Assembly: GCF_003144315.1 (NCBI RefSeq)
Contig: NZ_MPDK01000005.1
Span: 1 to 64,000 of the forward strand
From: Sulfoacidibacillus thermotolerans
GTDB lineage: Bacteria; Bacillota; Bacilli; Alicyclobacillales; SLC66
DNA length: 64,000 bases
Direction: 5' to 3'
Shown one piece after another: positions 26,717 through 36,457 of the stretch. Position 1 is the stretch's first letter. The number at the start of each line of letters is the position of its first letter. The notes under the pieces were generated by a model. That model searched no databases. It saw only the letters and a program-made list of their open reading frames with translations, and was not told where the DNA came from. Position numbers and translations under genes: made by a program.

Positions 26717-27061
26717 ATGCATCCATTAATTCGTGAGATCGCTTCTGAACAATTGCGCAGTGATCTTCCAAAGTTTCGTCCTGGTGACACGATTCGCGTT
26801 CATGTGAAAGTACGAGAAGGTTCGCGGGAACGGATTCAGGTATTTGAAGGCGTCGTTATCAAACGTCGCGGTACAGGGATCAGTGAGACGTTCACTGTAC
26901 GTAAGATTTCGTATGGGGTAGGTGTAGAGCGAACATTTCCTTTCCATACTCCAAAGATTGACAAGTTAGAAGTTGTCCGTCGCGGGAAAGTTCGCCGTGC
27001 AAAATTGTATTATCTGCGCAATTTGCGTGGTAAGGCAGCTCGTATTAAAGAGTTGCTGTAG
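26717..27061 (+). CDS. rplS: 50S ribosomal protein L19
   Basis: The 114-residue protein is full length for L19. Family segments are [28 protein letters not shown] and a C-terminal [20 protein letters not shown]19 sits at the 30S-50S interface. Its own promoter and a terminator-like hairpin after it show it can be expressed separately from rbgA. Confidence 0.97.
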   Translation: MHPLIREIASEQLRSDLPKFRPGDTIRVHVKVREGSRERIQVFEGVVIKRRGTGISETFTVRKISYGVGVERTFPFHTPKIDKLEVVRRGKVRRAKLYYLRNLRGKAARIKELL

Positions 27062-27078
27062 GCAACTGAACAAACCGG

Positions 27079-27106
27079 GGACTTGGAAAAACCAAGTCCT
27101 CGCTTT
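27079..27106 (+). terminator. Intrinsic terminator or attenuator after rplS
   Basis: GGACTTGG (27079-27086) pairs with CCAAGTCC (27092-27099) around an AAAAA loop, followed by tcgctttt. The T-run is short, so some read-through into rbgA is likely. Confidence 0.7.
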
Positions 27107-27125
27107 TGTATGTGGAGGTTACAAA

Positions 27126-27971
27126 GTGAGTATTCAATGGTTCCCAGGTCACATGGCAAAAGCGCGCAAAGAAGTTCTCGAACAATTAAAATTGGTCGAC
27201 GTGGTACTCGAAGTTGTCGATGCGAGACTGCCGAATTCTAGTCGTAACCCCATGATGGAAGAGCTTACCCGTGCGAAGCCTACTGTGCGTGTGCTCGCAA
27301 AAGCTGATTTAGCGGATGACGAAGTGACCCAGCGCTTTTTAGCGTTTTGGAATCAGGGAGAAGCGTCTCGAGCCGTCGCGGTTAATATTTTAAAGGGAGA
27401 CGGAGTATCAGGGATATTACGTGCTGCGCGGGAGGTCACTGTTCCCACCTTTAAAAAATTAGAAAAGAAAGGGATCCGTAGAAAGACAATTCGCGCGATG
27501 GTCCTCGGTATACCGAATGTCGGGAAATCTTCTCTCATTAATCGTCTTGTCGGAAAAAAAGTGGTGAAAACGGGAGACCAGCCAGGAATCACTCGTCAAC
27601 AGCAATGGATTCGAACAGGAAAAGAGTTTGAGTTGCTTGATACGCCAGGAATTTTATGGCCAAAATTCGAAGATCCTGATGTCGCGAAACGACTTGCATG
27701 GTCTGGGGCAATTAAATCATCTTTACTGAAGGTAGACGAATTGGCGAAGGATCTACTTTTGTGGTTAGCTACAAATTATCCGGATGAATTGTCTAAGCGC
27801 TACAATATTACATTAGATGAACAGGATCCAGAGATTTTATTGACTCAAGTTGCACTGAGTCGGGGAGCACTTGCGCAAGGCGGAGTGCCCGATACGCTGC
27901 TTGCTGCAGAATTGCTTTTGCGTGATGTACAATCCGGTTTAGTTGGGAAAATCTCGTTTGATCGTTTATGA
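27126..27971 (+). CDS. rbgA: Ribosome biogenesis GTPase RbgA (YlqF)
   Basis: The 281-residue circularly permuted GTPase has the N-terminal IQWFPGHMAKA hallmark, G4 (AKADL) before G1 (GIPNVGKSS), then G3 (DTPG) and a C-terminal ANTAR-like helical domain. It acts late in 50S assembly, with L6/L16 incorporation, in B. subtilis. The GTG at 27126 follows GGAGGT. It is next to rplS and rnhB as in Bacillus. Confidence 0.95.
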   Translation: MSIQWFPGHMAKARKEVLEQLKLVDVVLEVVDARLPNSSRNPMMEELTRAKPTVRVLAKADLADDEVTQRFLAFWNQGEASRAVAVNILKGDGVSGILRAAREVTVPTFKKLEKKGIRRKTIRAMVLGIPNVGKSSLINRLVGKKVVKTGDQPGITRQQQWIRTGKEFELLDTPGILWPKFEDPDVAKRLAWSGAIKSSLLKVDELAKDLLLWLATNYPDELSKRYNITLDEQDPEILLTQVALSRGALAQGGVPDTLLAAELLLRDVQSGLVGKISFDRL

Positions 27972-28018
27972 TCGTACGTCTTTGCGGGCTGTGTGAACTG
28001 GGTGTGGGGGTTTTCGCG

Positions 28019-29062
28019 ATGAAGGTAAAACGGGCGTTGCAAATGGAAAATTTATGTACACAAGCTTATTTGTACGATCAAATGGCACGCAGAGAATTCG
28101 GCCCTTTTCTATGTGGGATCGACGAGGCGGGAAGAGGACCATTAGCAGGGCCGGTGGTTGCCGCGGCAGTCATTTTACCGGATACGTTGAACCAGGAATG
28201 GATTTATGATTCGAAAAAGCTAAAGCCAGCTGAGCGTGAGGAACTTTATCAGGTTATCGTGGAACGCGCCCTTGCTCATGGCGTTGGAGTTATTGACCAT
28301 ACATACATTGACCAGTACAATGTGTTGCAGGCGACTTATGAGGCAATGCGCACGGCACTGCGTCAAGTGGCGACAACCATGCCACAAATTGACATGGTTA
28401 TGGTCGATGGTGCAACCATCCCGAATGTACAATATTTGCAGCGAAAGTTGATTCGTGGGGATCACTTAAGTCAATCGATTGCAGCTGCTTCTATTGTAGC
28501 GAAAGTAACGCGTGATCGGATCATGGAGAATTATTCGAAAATATTTCCGGATTACGGATTTGAAAGACACATGGGCTATGGTACCCCTGAACATTTACAG
28601 GCACTTGCACAATTTGGCCCAAGTCCAATCCATCGATTAACTTTTGCTCCAGTTAAAGCGGCAGTAGAGCGGTCTGCATCTAGTAGTAAGTGCGGTGACC
28701 GACGTAAGGAGACGGGAAGGCAAGCTGAAAATTTAGCAATTTCCAACCTCCTTGAAAAGGGTTATCACTTACTTGTGCAAAACTGGCGCTCTATGTTTGG
28801 AGAGATCGATGCGATTATGAAAGATGGGGATACCCTTGTTATTGTTGAGGTGCGGTCGCGAGTAGGGTATTGTAAGGAAAGAAATCTGAGCACGGCGGCT
28901 GAATCAATCAATGGTCAAAAGCAACAAAAATTGCGTCGGCTGGCCGAAGCTTATTTGCAACAAGTATCTAGTTTTAATCAAGTTCGTTTTGATGTGGTTG
29001 TCGTATCGTTTAAGGAGAATGCCAAAGAGGCACAGATTGAACATTATATATCTGCGTTTTAA
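28019..29062 (+). CDS. rnhB: Ribonuclease HII fused to a YraN/UPF0102-family domain
   Basis: The 347-residue protein joins two normally separate gene products. Residues about 25-225 are RNase HII: GIDEAGRGPLAGPV with the catalytic Asp and Glu, MVDGA with the third acidic residue, and SIVAKVTRDR. A charged linker (about 222-230) leads to a YraN-like domain (about 230-347): GRQAEN, NWRSMFGEIDAI and VIVEVRSR, the restriction-endonuclease-like core. RNase HII removes ribonucleotides from DNA; YraN is a nuclease-fold protein of poorly known role. The ATG at 28019 has gtgggggt upstream. Confidence 0.9.
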   Translation: MKVKRALQMENLCTQAYLYDQMARREFGPFLCGIDEAGRGPLAGPVVAAAVILPDTLNQEWIYDSKKLKPAEREELYQVIVERALAHGVGVIDHTYIDQYNVLQATYEAMRTALRQVATTMPQIDMVMVDGATIPNVQYLQRKLIRGDHLSQSIAAASIVAKVTRDRIMENYSKIFPDYGFERHMGYGTPEHLQALAQFGPSPIHRLTFAPVKAAVERSASSSKCGDRRKETGRQAENLAISNLLEKGYHLLVQNWRSMFGEIDAIMKDGDTLVIVEVRSRVGYCKERNLSTAAESINGQKQQKLRRLAEAYLQQVSSFNQVRFDVVVVSFKENAKEAQIEHYISAF

Positions 29063-29088
29063 TGTTCGCACAAAAGGAGAGATAGCCA

Positions 29089-29358
29089 ATGCAATGGTGG
29101 TTTTTGGTAATCGGATTAATTGTCGGGCTTGTTGCTGGGTTTTTCTTAGCCGCTTGGTATCTTCGCCGCAGTATGGCGAATATGGAATGGGAAGATAAGG
29201 ACATTGCACAAATGGCCAAGCGCATGGGTATGAATTTAAATCCGCGCCAACTACAGCTTGTTAAACAACAGATGAAAAAAGCGAGCGCAAAACCTGCTCC
29301 ACTATTTGGAGGTGTAAAGAAGAAGAACTCAAAGCGTGAGCCAGCGAAAAAACGTTAA
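29089..29358 (+). CDS. yneF: YneF-family (UPF0154) small membrane protein
   Basis: The 89-residue protein has one N-terminal TM helix (LVIGLIVGLVAGFFLAAWYL), then a cytoplasmic region with AKRMGMNLNPRQLQLVKQQMKKA matching the UPF0154 motif, and a basic tail longer than in B. subtilis YneF. The position after rnhB is unlike B. subtilis, where yneF is elsewhere. Function unknown. Confidence 0.8.
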   Translation: MQWWFLVIGLIVGLVAGFFLAAWYLRRSMANMEWEDKDIAQMAKRMGMNLNPRQLQLVKQQMKKASAKPAPLFGGVKKKNSKREPAKKR

Positions 29359-29433
29359 ATCTGTGCGTGTAGGTTCACCTCCTCTTCATAAAATGATGGT
29401 TTTACAGGTAAACATGAACAGAGTTCAGACGAT

Positions 29434-30312
29434 TCACGTTCGCAAGGAAAGCGCATGAAGAATGTATGGAATGCGCTTTTTTGTATATTCATAGCCTAAT
29501 TCTGCGACAGAGGCTAGGCGCGGAAAATCGAGAGCACCAATAGGGCCGACTGGGGGTGCTAGAAATAAATCGGCTTGTAGTGCACTTAGTGCAGCATGTC
29601 TACCAAGCCCAATATTGATTACTTGCTGTGCTAAAGTTCGCGCTTTAAGAAGTAATTTTCCGCGTAATCGTAAAAATGGCGTGATCGTATCTACTGCAAT
29701 TACAAGATCTGCTCCCATTGTACGCACAGGCAAAACAGGGCAATTATCTACCAGCCCACCATCTGCAAGAATCATTTCATTAAATTCGATGGGCTGAAAG
29801 ACAAATGGAATGCTAATACTTGCACGGATTGCTTTTGCAAGTGAGATATCAGTAATTGTTTCCCAAAGCGGAAAATGAAACTCATCTGCAATTCCTCGGA
29901 CATTTGGTGCAATACACGGATGAGATGAGAAGATCACTTCGCGTCCCGTTTGCAGGTTTGTCGCTGCAATTGCGAGGGGAATGCGCACATTGCTCATAGA
30001 CTGTTCTTGTACAGCAGATCGGATAAATTGATATAAGCGGTCGCCGCGGAGCAATCCACCAGGGTATTTTCTCGTAAAGATGCGAGGCAATAGTGTAAAA
30101 TCTATGTCGATGTGCCGCCGCGTAAGAGAAGGAAGCAGGCGCAACATATCGCTTGTAGTGACTCCAGCTGCGTAAAGTCCCGCGACCATGGCACCACTGC
30201 TTGTTCCGCCGATCAAATCGATGGGGATCTGTGCCTCTTCTAATGCGCGCAGCACGCCAATGTGAGCGCCGCCAGACGCACCTCCACCAGCTAGTGCTAA
30301 TCCGATTTTCAT
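29434..30312 (-). CDS. Patatin-like phospholipase (RssA/YlbK type)
   Basis: The 292-residue protein has the patatin oxyanion motif GGGASGGAHIGVL, the nucleophile elbow GGTSSGA (catalytic Ser) and the dyad Asp in ILADGGLVDN. No signal peptide is present, so it is cytosolic. The ATG at 30312 follows gaggag; a start five codons earlier lacks a site. Members are serine lipid acyl hydrolases whose substrates in Bacilli are not known. Confidence 0.88.
   Translation of the reverse strand: MKIGLALAGGGASGGAHIGVLRALEEAQIPIDLIGGTSSGAMVAGLYAAGVTTSDMLRLLPSLTRRHIDIDFTLLPRIFTRKYPGGLLRGDRLYQFIRSAVQEQSMSNVRIPLAIAATNLQTGREVIFSSHPCIAPNVRGIADEFHFPLWETITDISLAKAIRASISIPFVFQPIEFNEMILADGGLVDNCPVLPVRTMGADLVIAVDTITPFLRLRGKLLLKARTLAQQVINIGLGRHAALSALQADLFLAPPVGPIGALDFPRLASVAELGYEYTKKRIPYILHALSLRT
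29448..29482 (+). terminator. Intrinsic terminator ending the rplS-yneF unit
   Basis: AAAGCGCAT (29448-29456) pairs with ATGCGCTTT (29471-29479), followed by T residues to 29482. It lies inside the 3' end of the convergent patatin-like gene, so the same DNA is both coding (minus strand) and terminator (plus strand). Confidence 0.75.
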
Positions 30313-30443
30313 GGCACAGCTCCTCATGCGGAAAGTGTATGACCATTGCTCAAATAAAGTATAGCCAATGTACGCTTTTCTCTCTACACTTGCTTCATGG
30401 GAAAAACTGTGCCTTTTTCATCAGTGAATAGAGTATGATGTGA

Positions 30444-31997
30444 TCAGGTATAGGATCGATATTGTAGCGCTTCAGCAACATGTTCGACGCGTACGATGAT
30501 ACTATGTTCAAGGTCAGCAATGGAGCGAGCAACCTCAGTAATTTTTCGGAGGCTGCGGTTTGACAAATGTAAACGATTTGCTGCTGAAAGGAGTAGGTCT
30601 TGACTCGCCTTATCAAAAGCAAACATAGACCATACCGTTTCTTGAGGAAAAGAAGAATTTGTAAAATGCGAACTGCTTTCTCTTTCGTTTTTAAACTCAA
30701 TGGCTTCTTGTACCATCACACGCATGACTTCAGACGATAATTCATTTGTTCCTGTAAAATTACTCCACGCTGTTTGCGGTGTGGGCGTAACCCATAAAGT
30801 CATATCGATGCGGTCAAGAACGGGCCCGGAAATTTTTGCTCGATATCGATCGATGTCACGGATACTACAACGGCAATGGTGTATTTTAGAAGAATATCCA
30901 TGATAGCCACACGGACAGGGATTCATGGCTGCTATAAAATAGAAATTACAAGGGAAAGTCATTGTATACGAAGAACGACTTACTGTAATTTTTTTAGCTT
31001 CCAAAGGCTGACGCAATCCTTCAAGTGCTTTTCTTGAAAACTCGGGAAGCTCATCTAAGAAAAGTATGCCGTGATGCGCTAAAGAAATTTCACCGGGGCG
31101 AGGTTGGGAACCTCCTCCTAAGAGTCCTTGTGCGGTGATGGTATGATGTGGAGAGCGAAATGGACGTTTTGGTTGTTCTGGAAGTGAGAAGCCTGCAATA
31201 CTGTATATGTGTCTGAGTTCAGCGTACTCAATTCGCGTGAGGTTTGGTAAAATAGAGGCAAAACGTTCTGCAAGCATACTTTTTCCGGATCCTGGTGGGC
31301 CATAGAGTAAAAGATGGTGCCCTCCAATTGCACTGATTAACATTGCTCGTTTGGCATGTTCTTGTCCTACGATGTCATGAAAATCCGGAAATTGGTCATC
31401 TAATTGGCTTATTATTTCATGACGAGGAGTTTTTGCACCAATTAATACACTACTTCGGGGAGTGTTTAAGTCGTCTCTGTGGATGGCATGTCCCTTTAGT
31501 ATTTGTACAGTCTCAAGTAAACTGGCGATTTGAACGGTTAAAATCGAATCGCAAGGAGGATCGAATTCTATCCCCTCTGTAATTGGGAAAATGATTCGTT
31601 CAGCCCCAAGATCAGATGCACATTTGACTGATGCGTATAATCCTTTAAAAGTCCGCACGCTGCCGTCTAAAGCAAGTTCGCCAAGCAATACCGTTGTATG
31701 TGGGATCGGCGCCAGTTGTTCTGATGCAATCAAGATGGCAATTGCAATCGGAAGGTCTAACCCACTTCCCTCCTTTTTCCAATCAGCCGGAGTTAAGCTT
31801 ACTGTAATCCGGCTGCGTGGCCAAGTAAAGCCACTATTAACTAGGGCGGCACGCACACGTTCTTTTGCTTCGCGAATTGAGGATGCAGGAAGTCCAACCA
31901 TCTCAAAGCTAGGTAGGCCAGTTTGCACATCCGTTTCTATGCCAATGACTAATCCTTCAATACCATAAAGAGCAATACCATACGTAACAGCATACAA
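30444..31997 (-). CDS. YifB/ComM-family AAA+ ATPase (magnesium-chelatase-like)
   Basis: The 517-residue protein has the N-terminal Lon-protease-like fold typical of YifB (IALYGIEGLVIGIETDV, GLPSFEMVGLP, KERVRAALVNSGF), then a AAA+ module with Walker A GPPGSGKSM and Walker B LFLDELPEF, a zinc-binding Cys cluster (CPCGYHG, HHCRCS), and a C-terminal helical domain. ComM is a branch-migration helicase used in natural transformation. The TTG at 31997 is chosen because cgaggtg lies six bases upstream and YifB proteins begin here. An in-frame extension of 62 residues is unsupported. Confidence 0.9.
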   Translation of the reverse strand: MYAVTYGIALYGIEGLVIGIETDVQTGLPSFEMVGLPASSIREAKERVRAALVNSGFTWPRSRITVSLTPADWKKEGSGLDLPIAIAILIASEQLAPIPHTTVLLGELALDGSVRTFKGLYASVKCASDLGAERIIFPITEGIEFDPPCDSILTVQIASLLETVQILKGHAIHRDDLNTPRSSVLIGAKTPRHEIISQLDDQFPDFHDIVGQEHAKRAMLISAIGGHHLLLYGPPGSGKSMLAERFASILPNLTRIEYAELRHIYSIAGFSLPEQPKRPFRSPHHTITAQGLLGGGSQPRPGEISLAHHGILFLDELPEFSRKALEGLRQPLEAKKITVSRSSYTMTFPCNFYFIAAMNPCPCGYHGYSSKIHHCRCSIRDIDRYRAKISGPVLDRIDMTLWVTPTPQTAWSNFTGTNELSSEVMRVMVQEAIEFKNERESSSHFTNSSFPQETVWSMFAFDKASQDLLLSAANRLHLSNRSLRKITEVARSIADLEHSIIVRVEHVAEALQYRSYT

Positions 31998-32268
31998 AAG
32001 AAACACCTCGAATTTCGCAGAATATAAAGCGCAGCTAGGAATTTGGAGACAAGACTGAGCTTGCGATTCTGGTCGATGTGCATCCTTTTGTCTGTTGTAT
32101 AACACAAGACCACATTCACACTCATCTCGATCACAGCCAGGGAAAAGGGGGAAACGTTTACGCCGATTTTTTGCGTCAAACATTCTAACCCTTTTCCATC
32201 CCAGCCAATCAAGTTTTTTCGTGTTGTGTGGTCATTTTACGAGATTAATTTGTATGTTGCCATTAACT

Positions 32269-32691
32269 TTAGGATTGTGGTTGTAACAATTGACTCTGTG
32301 AGTGAACTTTATGCAATTTGATTAAAGCTGCTTTGATCTCTTCAATCCATTCAAGATCATTAATTTGTTTTGCAAAATTCCATACGTCAAGCATATGGTC
32401 AATTTGTTCTTTCGTGACGATAGGATGTGCAGGGCCTTCAAACAGTGGATACTCTGCGATGATCGCTTGTAGTTTTTCCTTGCTGATCACGTCGTAGATA
32501 CTCGCTTGTTTTACTCCGTCGGTGTCGCAATAGTGTGTGTACATTGTCACGTCGAACTCAACTTCGGGAGCGACAACCGTGTGTCCGCAAGTCTGGCAAT
32601 ACAGGAAGGGAACATCGGTGATCTGCGCGCCCCCATCTGTAGTAAGTGGTGCTAATCGTAATGTCATCGTAGTGCCGCAACAGAAATCCAT
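32269..32691 (-). CDS. YgiT-type zinc-ribbon protein, unknown function
   Basis: The 140-residue protein starts with a putative zinc ribbon (MDFCCG then YCQTCGHTVVAPEV), like YgiT/MqsA-type N-terminal fingers, followed by a helical region with no recognised motif. No HTH is seen, so it is not a standard MqsA antitoxin. It lies upstream of yifB on the same strand with a 271-base gap in which I see no other gene. Confidence 0.65.
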   Translation of the reverse strand: MDFCCGTTMTLRLAPLTTDGGAQITDVPFLYCQTCGHTVVAPEVEFDVTMYTHYCDTDGVKQASIYDVISKEKLQAIIAEYPLFEGPAHPIVTKEQIDHMLDVWNFAKQINDLEWIEEIKAALIKLHKVHSQSQLLQPQS

Positions 32692-32843
32692 ACAACTTCC
32701 CCTCCCCTTTTTTGTATTATAACAGGCTTTGCATGAATTACAATGTGATAGATGCGAAAAAACAAAAAAATTAGATTTTTAATTGGAATAGATTAGAAAT
32801 GGAGAAAAATCATCTTATTGAATCGATCAGGAGAGGAATACAT

Positions 32844-34058
32844 TTGTATATTGCAAACTATTGGAAGAGAGTAAAAAGCCTGCCGCCAGATATGTTGCGA
32901 TTTCTTTGGACGGATGGAATCTATGGTTTTTCCATTGGAGTCATTGGTGTCTTATTCAATTTGCATTTAACCGCGTTGGGTTATCATGCAACCGCAATTA
33001 CTTGGATCACTTCGATAAATCCCATTGCAACAACTGTTCTTTCGGTATTGATGGGTGGTTTAGCCGATCGTTTTGGACGCACGCGCATGTTGGTCTTAGG
33101 TACGACACTTCTTGCGTTTGGAGCGTTATTACTTCCTGTATTTTCAAGTTTTGCATTAATATGTGCAGCTCAACTACTCTTCTCAATTGGGCAAGCGATG
33201 ATTGGTGCAACTGAATTCGCGGTTGTGGCAGCTTATGTATCTGAAAAAGAGCGGGATTTTGCGATTTCCTTAATTTTCGCCAACTTTATGCTGATGATCG
33301 GGGTGGGAAGTATTGCAGGAGGGTGGCTTCCTCACTGGTTGCCACAAATGCGCACACCGTATGAATCAACTTTGTTACTCAGTGGATTAATTTTTTGTAT
33401 TGCTCCGCTTGCTCGGCGCAAACTAAAAGCTGTAGGAGAAGCGGGAATCTCCCGCGATATACACGGAGGATTCCTTAGGCCATCACGACCTGTTGTGTTT
33501 TACAGTGTATTTGCGTTCCTGTCGGGCCTGTCGTATGGGTTGGTCATGCCTTATTTAAATTTGATCTTAGCCGGCCAATTCGGCTTATCTGTCACTATGA
33601 TTGGAATTGTGATGGCAATTAACGAGTTCGCATTGTTTCTCGGTTCATTTATGACTCCTTGGGTACTTGATCGTTTTTCTGTACATCGAGCGTTAGGACC
33701 ACTTTTATTTTTTGCTTTTCTCGTCAATTTTGCTTTGTCTATTCATATTGACTTGATCGTGTTTGTTATCTTATTGGCTTTACGTTCCTTGGTAAACATG
33801 ATGTACGCCCCTGCAATTGATAGTTTAGCATTGGGGGTGGTAACAGATATGGAAAGAACGATCATGCAATCTTATAGAGGATTCATGAGGGGGATTGGAA
33901 ATATTGTGTCTGTATGGTTTGGGGGTGAGTTGCTAACATTTAAAATGTATGGATTTTCATTTGCAATAACAGGACTGATTATTTTGGGGATGACTGTCTT
34001 TTACAGACGAGGATTAAAAGGGATTGCCTCTGTACCGATGTCATCAACGTATGAGTAA
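32844..34058 (+). CDS. Major facilitator superfamily transporter
   Basis: The protein has about 404 residues and twelve TM segments. The loop 2-3 signature GGLADRFGRTRML is the MFS motif A, and a partial copy occurs in the second half (PWVLDRFS). The TTG at 32844 has AGGAGAGG seven bases upstream. An ATG at 32799 would add 15 residues but lacks a clear site. Substrate unknown; a drug/sugar-type exporter is possible. Confidence 0.82.
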   Translation: MYIANYWKRVKSLPPDMLRFLWTDGIYGFSIGVIGVLFNLHLTALGYHATAITWITSINPIATTVLSVLMGGLADRFGRTRMLVLGTTLLAFGALLLPVFSSFALICAAQLLFSIGQAMIGATEFAVVAAYVSEKERDFAISLIFANFMLMIGVGSIAGGWLPHWLPQMRTPYESTLLLSGLIFCIAPLARRKLKAVGEAGISRDIHGGFLRPSRPVVFYSVFAFLSGLSYGLVMPYLNLILAGQFGLSVTMIGIVMAINEFALFLGSFMTPWVLDRFSVHRALGPLLFFAFLVNFALSIHIDLIVFVILLALRSLVNMMYAPAIDSLALGVVTDMERTIMQSYRGFMRGIGNIVSVWFGGELLTFKMYGFSFAITGLIILGMTVFYRRGLKGIASVPMSSTYE

Positions 34059-34156
34059 GATCTGGTTCCGCAGATTAAAACAAAGTCTTATTCAGTGAAA
34101 ATCGAGTTGAATTCCGCCACTTAGTAGTCTATCTTTTAAGTTGTGCAAATGGACCT

Positions 34157-34189
34157 GGATTCCTTCGGGTGTGATCACTAAAGGAATCC
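34157..34189 (+). other. Hairpin upstream of sucC
   Basis: GGATTCCTT (34157-34165) pairs perfectly with AAGGAATCC (34181-34189) around a 15-base loop containing the palindrome GTGATCAC. It lies about ten bases before the sucC ribosome-binding site and has no T-run, so it may be a regulatory or stabilising leader hairpin. Confidence 0.35.
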
Positions 34190-34212
34190 GAAACAGGTTG
34201 GGAGGAAGCATC

Positions 34213-35370
34213 GTGAATATTCATGAATATCAAGCCAAAATGGTTTTGCGCAAATATGGCGTAGCAGTTCCAGAAGGGGAAGTAGCATTTACTCCTGATG
34301 AAGCGGTCAAAGTCGCTGAGCGATTTGGTGGACGGGCTGTCGTTAAAGCGCAAATTCATGCAGGGGGTCGCGGGAAGGCTGGAGGCGTAAAGCTTGCAAA
34401 ATCATTGGATGAAGTCCGCACCTATGCAAAAGAATTATTGGGCAAAACATTAGTCACTCATCAAACGGGACCAGAAGGGAAAGTGGTTCGTCGACTTTTA
34501 ATTGAATCCCTTACAGATATTAAAAAAGAGTATTATGTAGGGGTTGTGGTAGACCGTCAAACTGGGCGTGTAGTTATGATGGCTTCAGAAGAAGGCGGTA
34601 TGGAAATTGAGGAAGTTGCGGCTAAAAGTCCAGAAAAGATTTTTCGGGAAGTAATTGATCCTGCAGTTGGACTTCGTCCCTATCAAGCCCGCAAACTCGC
34701 ATATGCCATACATATTCCAAGCGAACTCATAAACAAAGCTGCAGCGTTTATGGTGGCACTTTATCGTGCGTTTGTGGATAACGATTGTTCCATTGCGGAA
34801 ATTAATCCGCTTGTCGTTACAGGCGATGGGAATGTGTTGGCGTTAGATGCGAAGCTAAATTTCGACGATAATGCGCTTTTTCGTCACAAAGATATTGTGG
34901 AATTTCGCGATTTTGAAGAAGAAGATCCACGCGAAGTCGAGGCTTCGAAATTTGATCTCAGTTACATTGGTCTTCAGGGAAATATTGGATGCATGGTGAA
35001 TGGTGCGGGACTTGCTATGGCAACGATGGATACCATTAAGTATTTTGGTGGGGAACCAGCAAATTTCCTTGATGTAGGTGGCGGTGCTTCTGAGCAGAAG
35101 GTGACAGAAGCGTTTAAAATCATCCTTTCTGATTCTGGAGTTAAAGGAATCTTGGTCAATATTTTTGGCGGGATTATGAAGTGTGATGTCATTGCAAATG
35201 CTGTCGTTGCAGCAGCTCGGCAAGTGGGAATAGATCGTCCACTGGTCGTGCGTTTGGAAGGAACAAATGTGCAACTCGGGAAAGAAATTTTAAATAAATC
35301 AGGGCTTGACATTGTTGGTGCGGATTCCTTGGCGGAGGCAGCACAAAAAATTGTTGAACTCGTGAAGTAG
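34213..35370 (+). CDS. sucC: Succinyl-CoA synthetase (ADP-forming) beta subunit
   Basis: The 385-residue protein begins (M)[16 protein letters not shown] and has the ATP-grasp nucleotide site ([20 protein letters not shown]), ending in a ligase-CoA domain ([13 protein letters not shown]). It pairs with SucD to make succinate and ATP from succinyl-CoA in the TCA cycle. The GTG at 34213 follows gggagga; an ORF extension upstream is not conserved. Confidence 0.96.
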   Translation: MNIHEYQAKMVLRKYGVAVPEGEVAFTPDEAVKVAERFGGRAVVKAQIHAGGRGKAGGVKLAKSLDEVRTYAKELLGKTLVTHQTGPEGKVVRRLLIESLTDIKKEYYVGVVVDRQTGRVVMMASEEGGMEIEEVAAKSPEKIFREVIDPAVGLRPYQARKLAYAIHIPSELINKAAAFMVALYRAFVDNDCSIAEINPLVVTGDGNVLALDAKLNFDDNALFRHKDIVEFRDFEEEDPREVEASKFDLSYIGLQGNIGCMVNGAGLAMATMDTIKYFGGEPANFLDVGGGASEQKVTEAFKIILSDSGVKGILVNIFGGIMKCDVIANAVVAAARQVGIDRPLVVRLEGTNVQLGKEILNKSGLDIVGADSLAEAAQKIVELVK

Positions 35371-35382
35371 GAGGAGTATCTC

Positions 35383-36282
35383 ATGAGTATTTTAGTGAAT
35401 AAAGACACGCGTGTCATTACCCAAGGAATTACAGGTGCTACCGGTTTGTTTCATACGAAACAGGCAATTGAATATGGAACAAAAATGGTTGGCGGAGTGA
35501 CCCCTGGAAAAGGTGGAACACTCGTCGAAGGGGTTCCCGTTTTTGATACTGTAGAAGCGGCTGTAAAAGAGACTGGAGCGAATGCCTCCGTCATTTATGT
35601 TCCCCCTGCATTTGCCGCAGACGCGATCTTAGAAGCCGCAGACGCTGGGTTAGAACTCGTCATTTGTATCACAGAAGGTATCCCTATTCTTGATATGGTT
35701 ACGGTGAAGCGTTACTTAGAGGGAAAAGGGACGCGATTGATTGGCCCGAATTGCCCAGGAGTCATCACGCCAGAAGAGTGTAAAATAGGAATTATGCCTG
35801 GTTATATTCACAAACGTGGACATGTGGGCGTAGTTAGTCGCAGCGGAACTCTTACGTACGAAGCTGTGTATCAATTGACCGTTCAAGGCGTGGGACAATC
35901 GACTGCAGTTGGTATCGGTGGCGATCCTGTGAATGGGACAAATTTCGTAGACATTTTGAAAATGTTCAATGAAGACCCGGATACGGAAGCTGTCATCATG
36001 ATTGGTGAAATTGGTGGAACGGCCGAAGAGGAAGCAGCAAAATACGTAAAAGAACACATGAAAAAACCTGTAGCAGGATTTATTGCTGGTCGTAGCGCTC
36101 CTCCCGGCAAGCGTATGGGGCATGCAGGTGCAATTATTTCTGGTGGGAAAGGGACTGCGGAAGAGAAAGTGGCTGCAATGGAGGCTGCTGGAATTCGAGT
36201 GGCAAATACCCCCTCTGAAATGGGCTCTACACTTGTAAAAATGTTAGAAGAACGCAATCTGTTGGAAAAATGTCGTTCTTAA
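35383..36282 (+). CDS. sucD: Succinyl-CoA synthetase alpha subunit
   Basis: The 299-residue protein has an N-terminal CoA-binding Rossmann domain ([20 protein letters not shown]) and the catalytic phosphohistidine segment ([17 protein letters not shown]). It is 12 bases after sucC with aggaggag between, so the two subunits are co-expressed. Confidence 0.96.
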   Translation: MSILVNKDTRVITQGITGATGLFHTKQAIEYGTKMVGGVTPGKGGTLVEGVPVFDTVEAAVKETGANASVIYVPPAFAADAILEAADAGLELVICITEGIPILDMVTVKRYLEGKGTRLIGPNCPGVITPEECKIGIMPGYIHKRGHVGVVSRSGTLTYEAVYQLTVQGVGQSTAVGIGGDPVNGTNFVDILKMFNEDPDTEAVIMIGEIGGTAEEEAAKYVKEHMKKPVAGFIAGRSAPPGKRMGHAGAIISGGKGTAEEKVAAMEAAGIRVANTPSEMGSTLVKMLEERNLLEKCRS

Positions 36283-36320
36283 TGTGAATCAAATCGCTTT
36301 CATCGTTTATCGATGCTTGT

Positions 36321-36349
36321 GCCGACTTCATTTGAAGTCGGCATTTTTT
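36321..36349 (+). terminator. Intrinsic terminator after sucD
   Basis: GCCGACTTC and GAAGTCGGC form a perfect 9-bp stem with loop ATTT, followed by A and six T. It is a strong factor-independent terminator. Confidence 0.9.
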
Positions 36350-36457
36350 AGTACAAAGTTTACAATTCAGCATTCTTTTTAGCAATAGGAGTGGTGTTTT
36401 AGGAAGTAAACATGGGACAATGTTGACACTGGGGGCTTCTGTGAGGGGTGTTACCCA

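Noticed and set aside
31998-32183. 62-residue Cys-rich in-frame N-terminal extension of YifB (CDRDECEC)
   Set aside because: YifB proteins begin at the TTG at 31997, which has a ribosome-binding site six bases away. The extension has none and is not family-like.
29434-34058. Recently transferred island between yneF and sucC (patatin, yifB, zinc-ribbon, MFS)
   Set aside because: The block breaks the B. subtilis order, but yifB and patatin genes are ordinary Bacilli genes and I see no mobility gene, tRNA scar or obvious base-composition jump.
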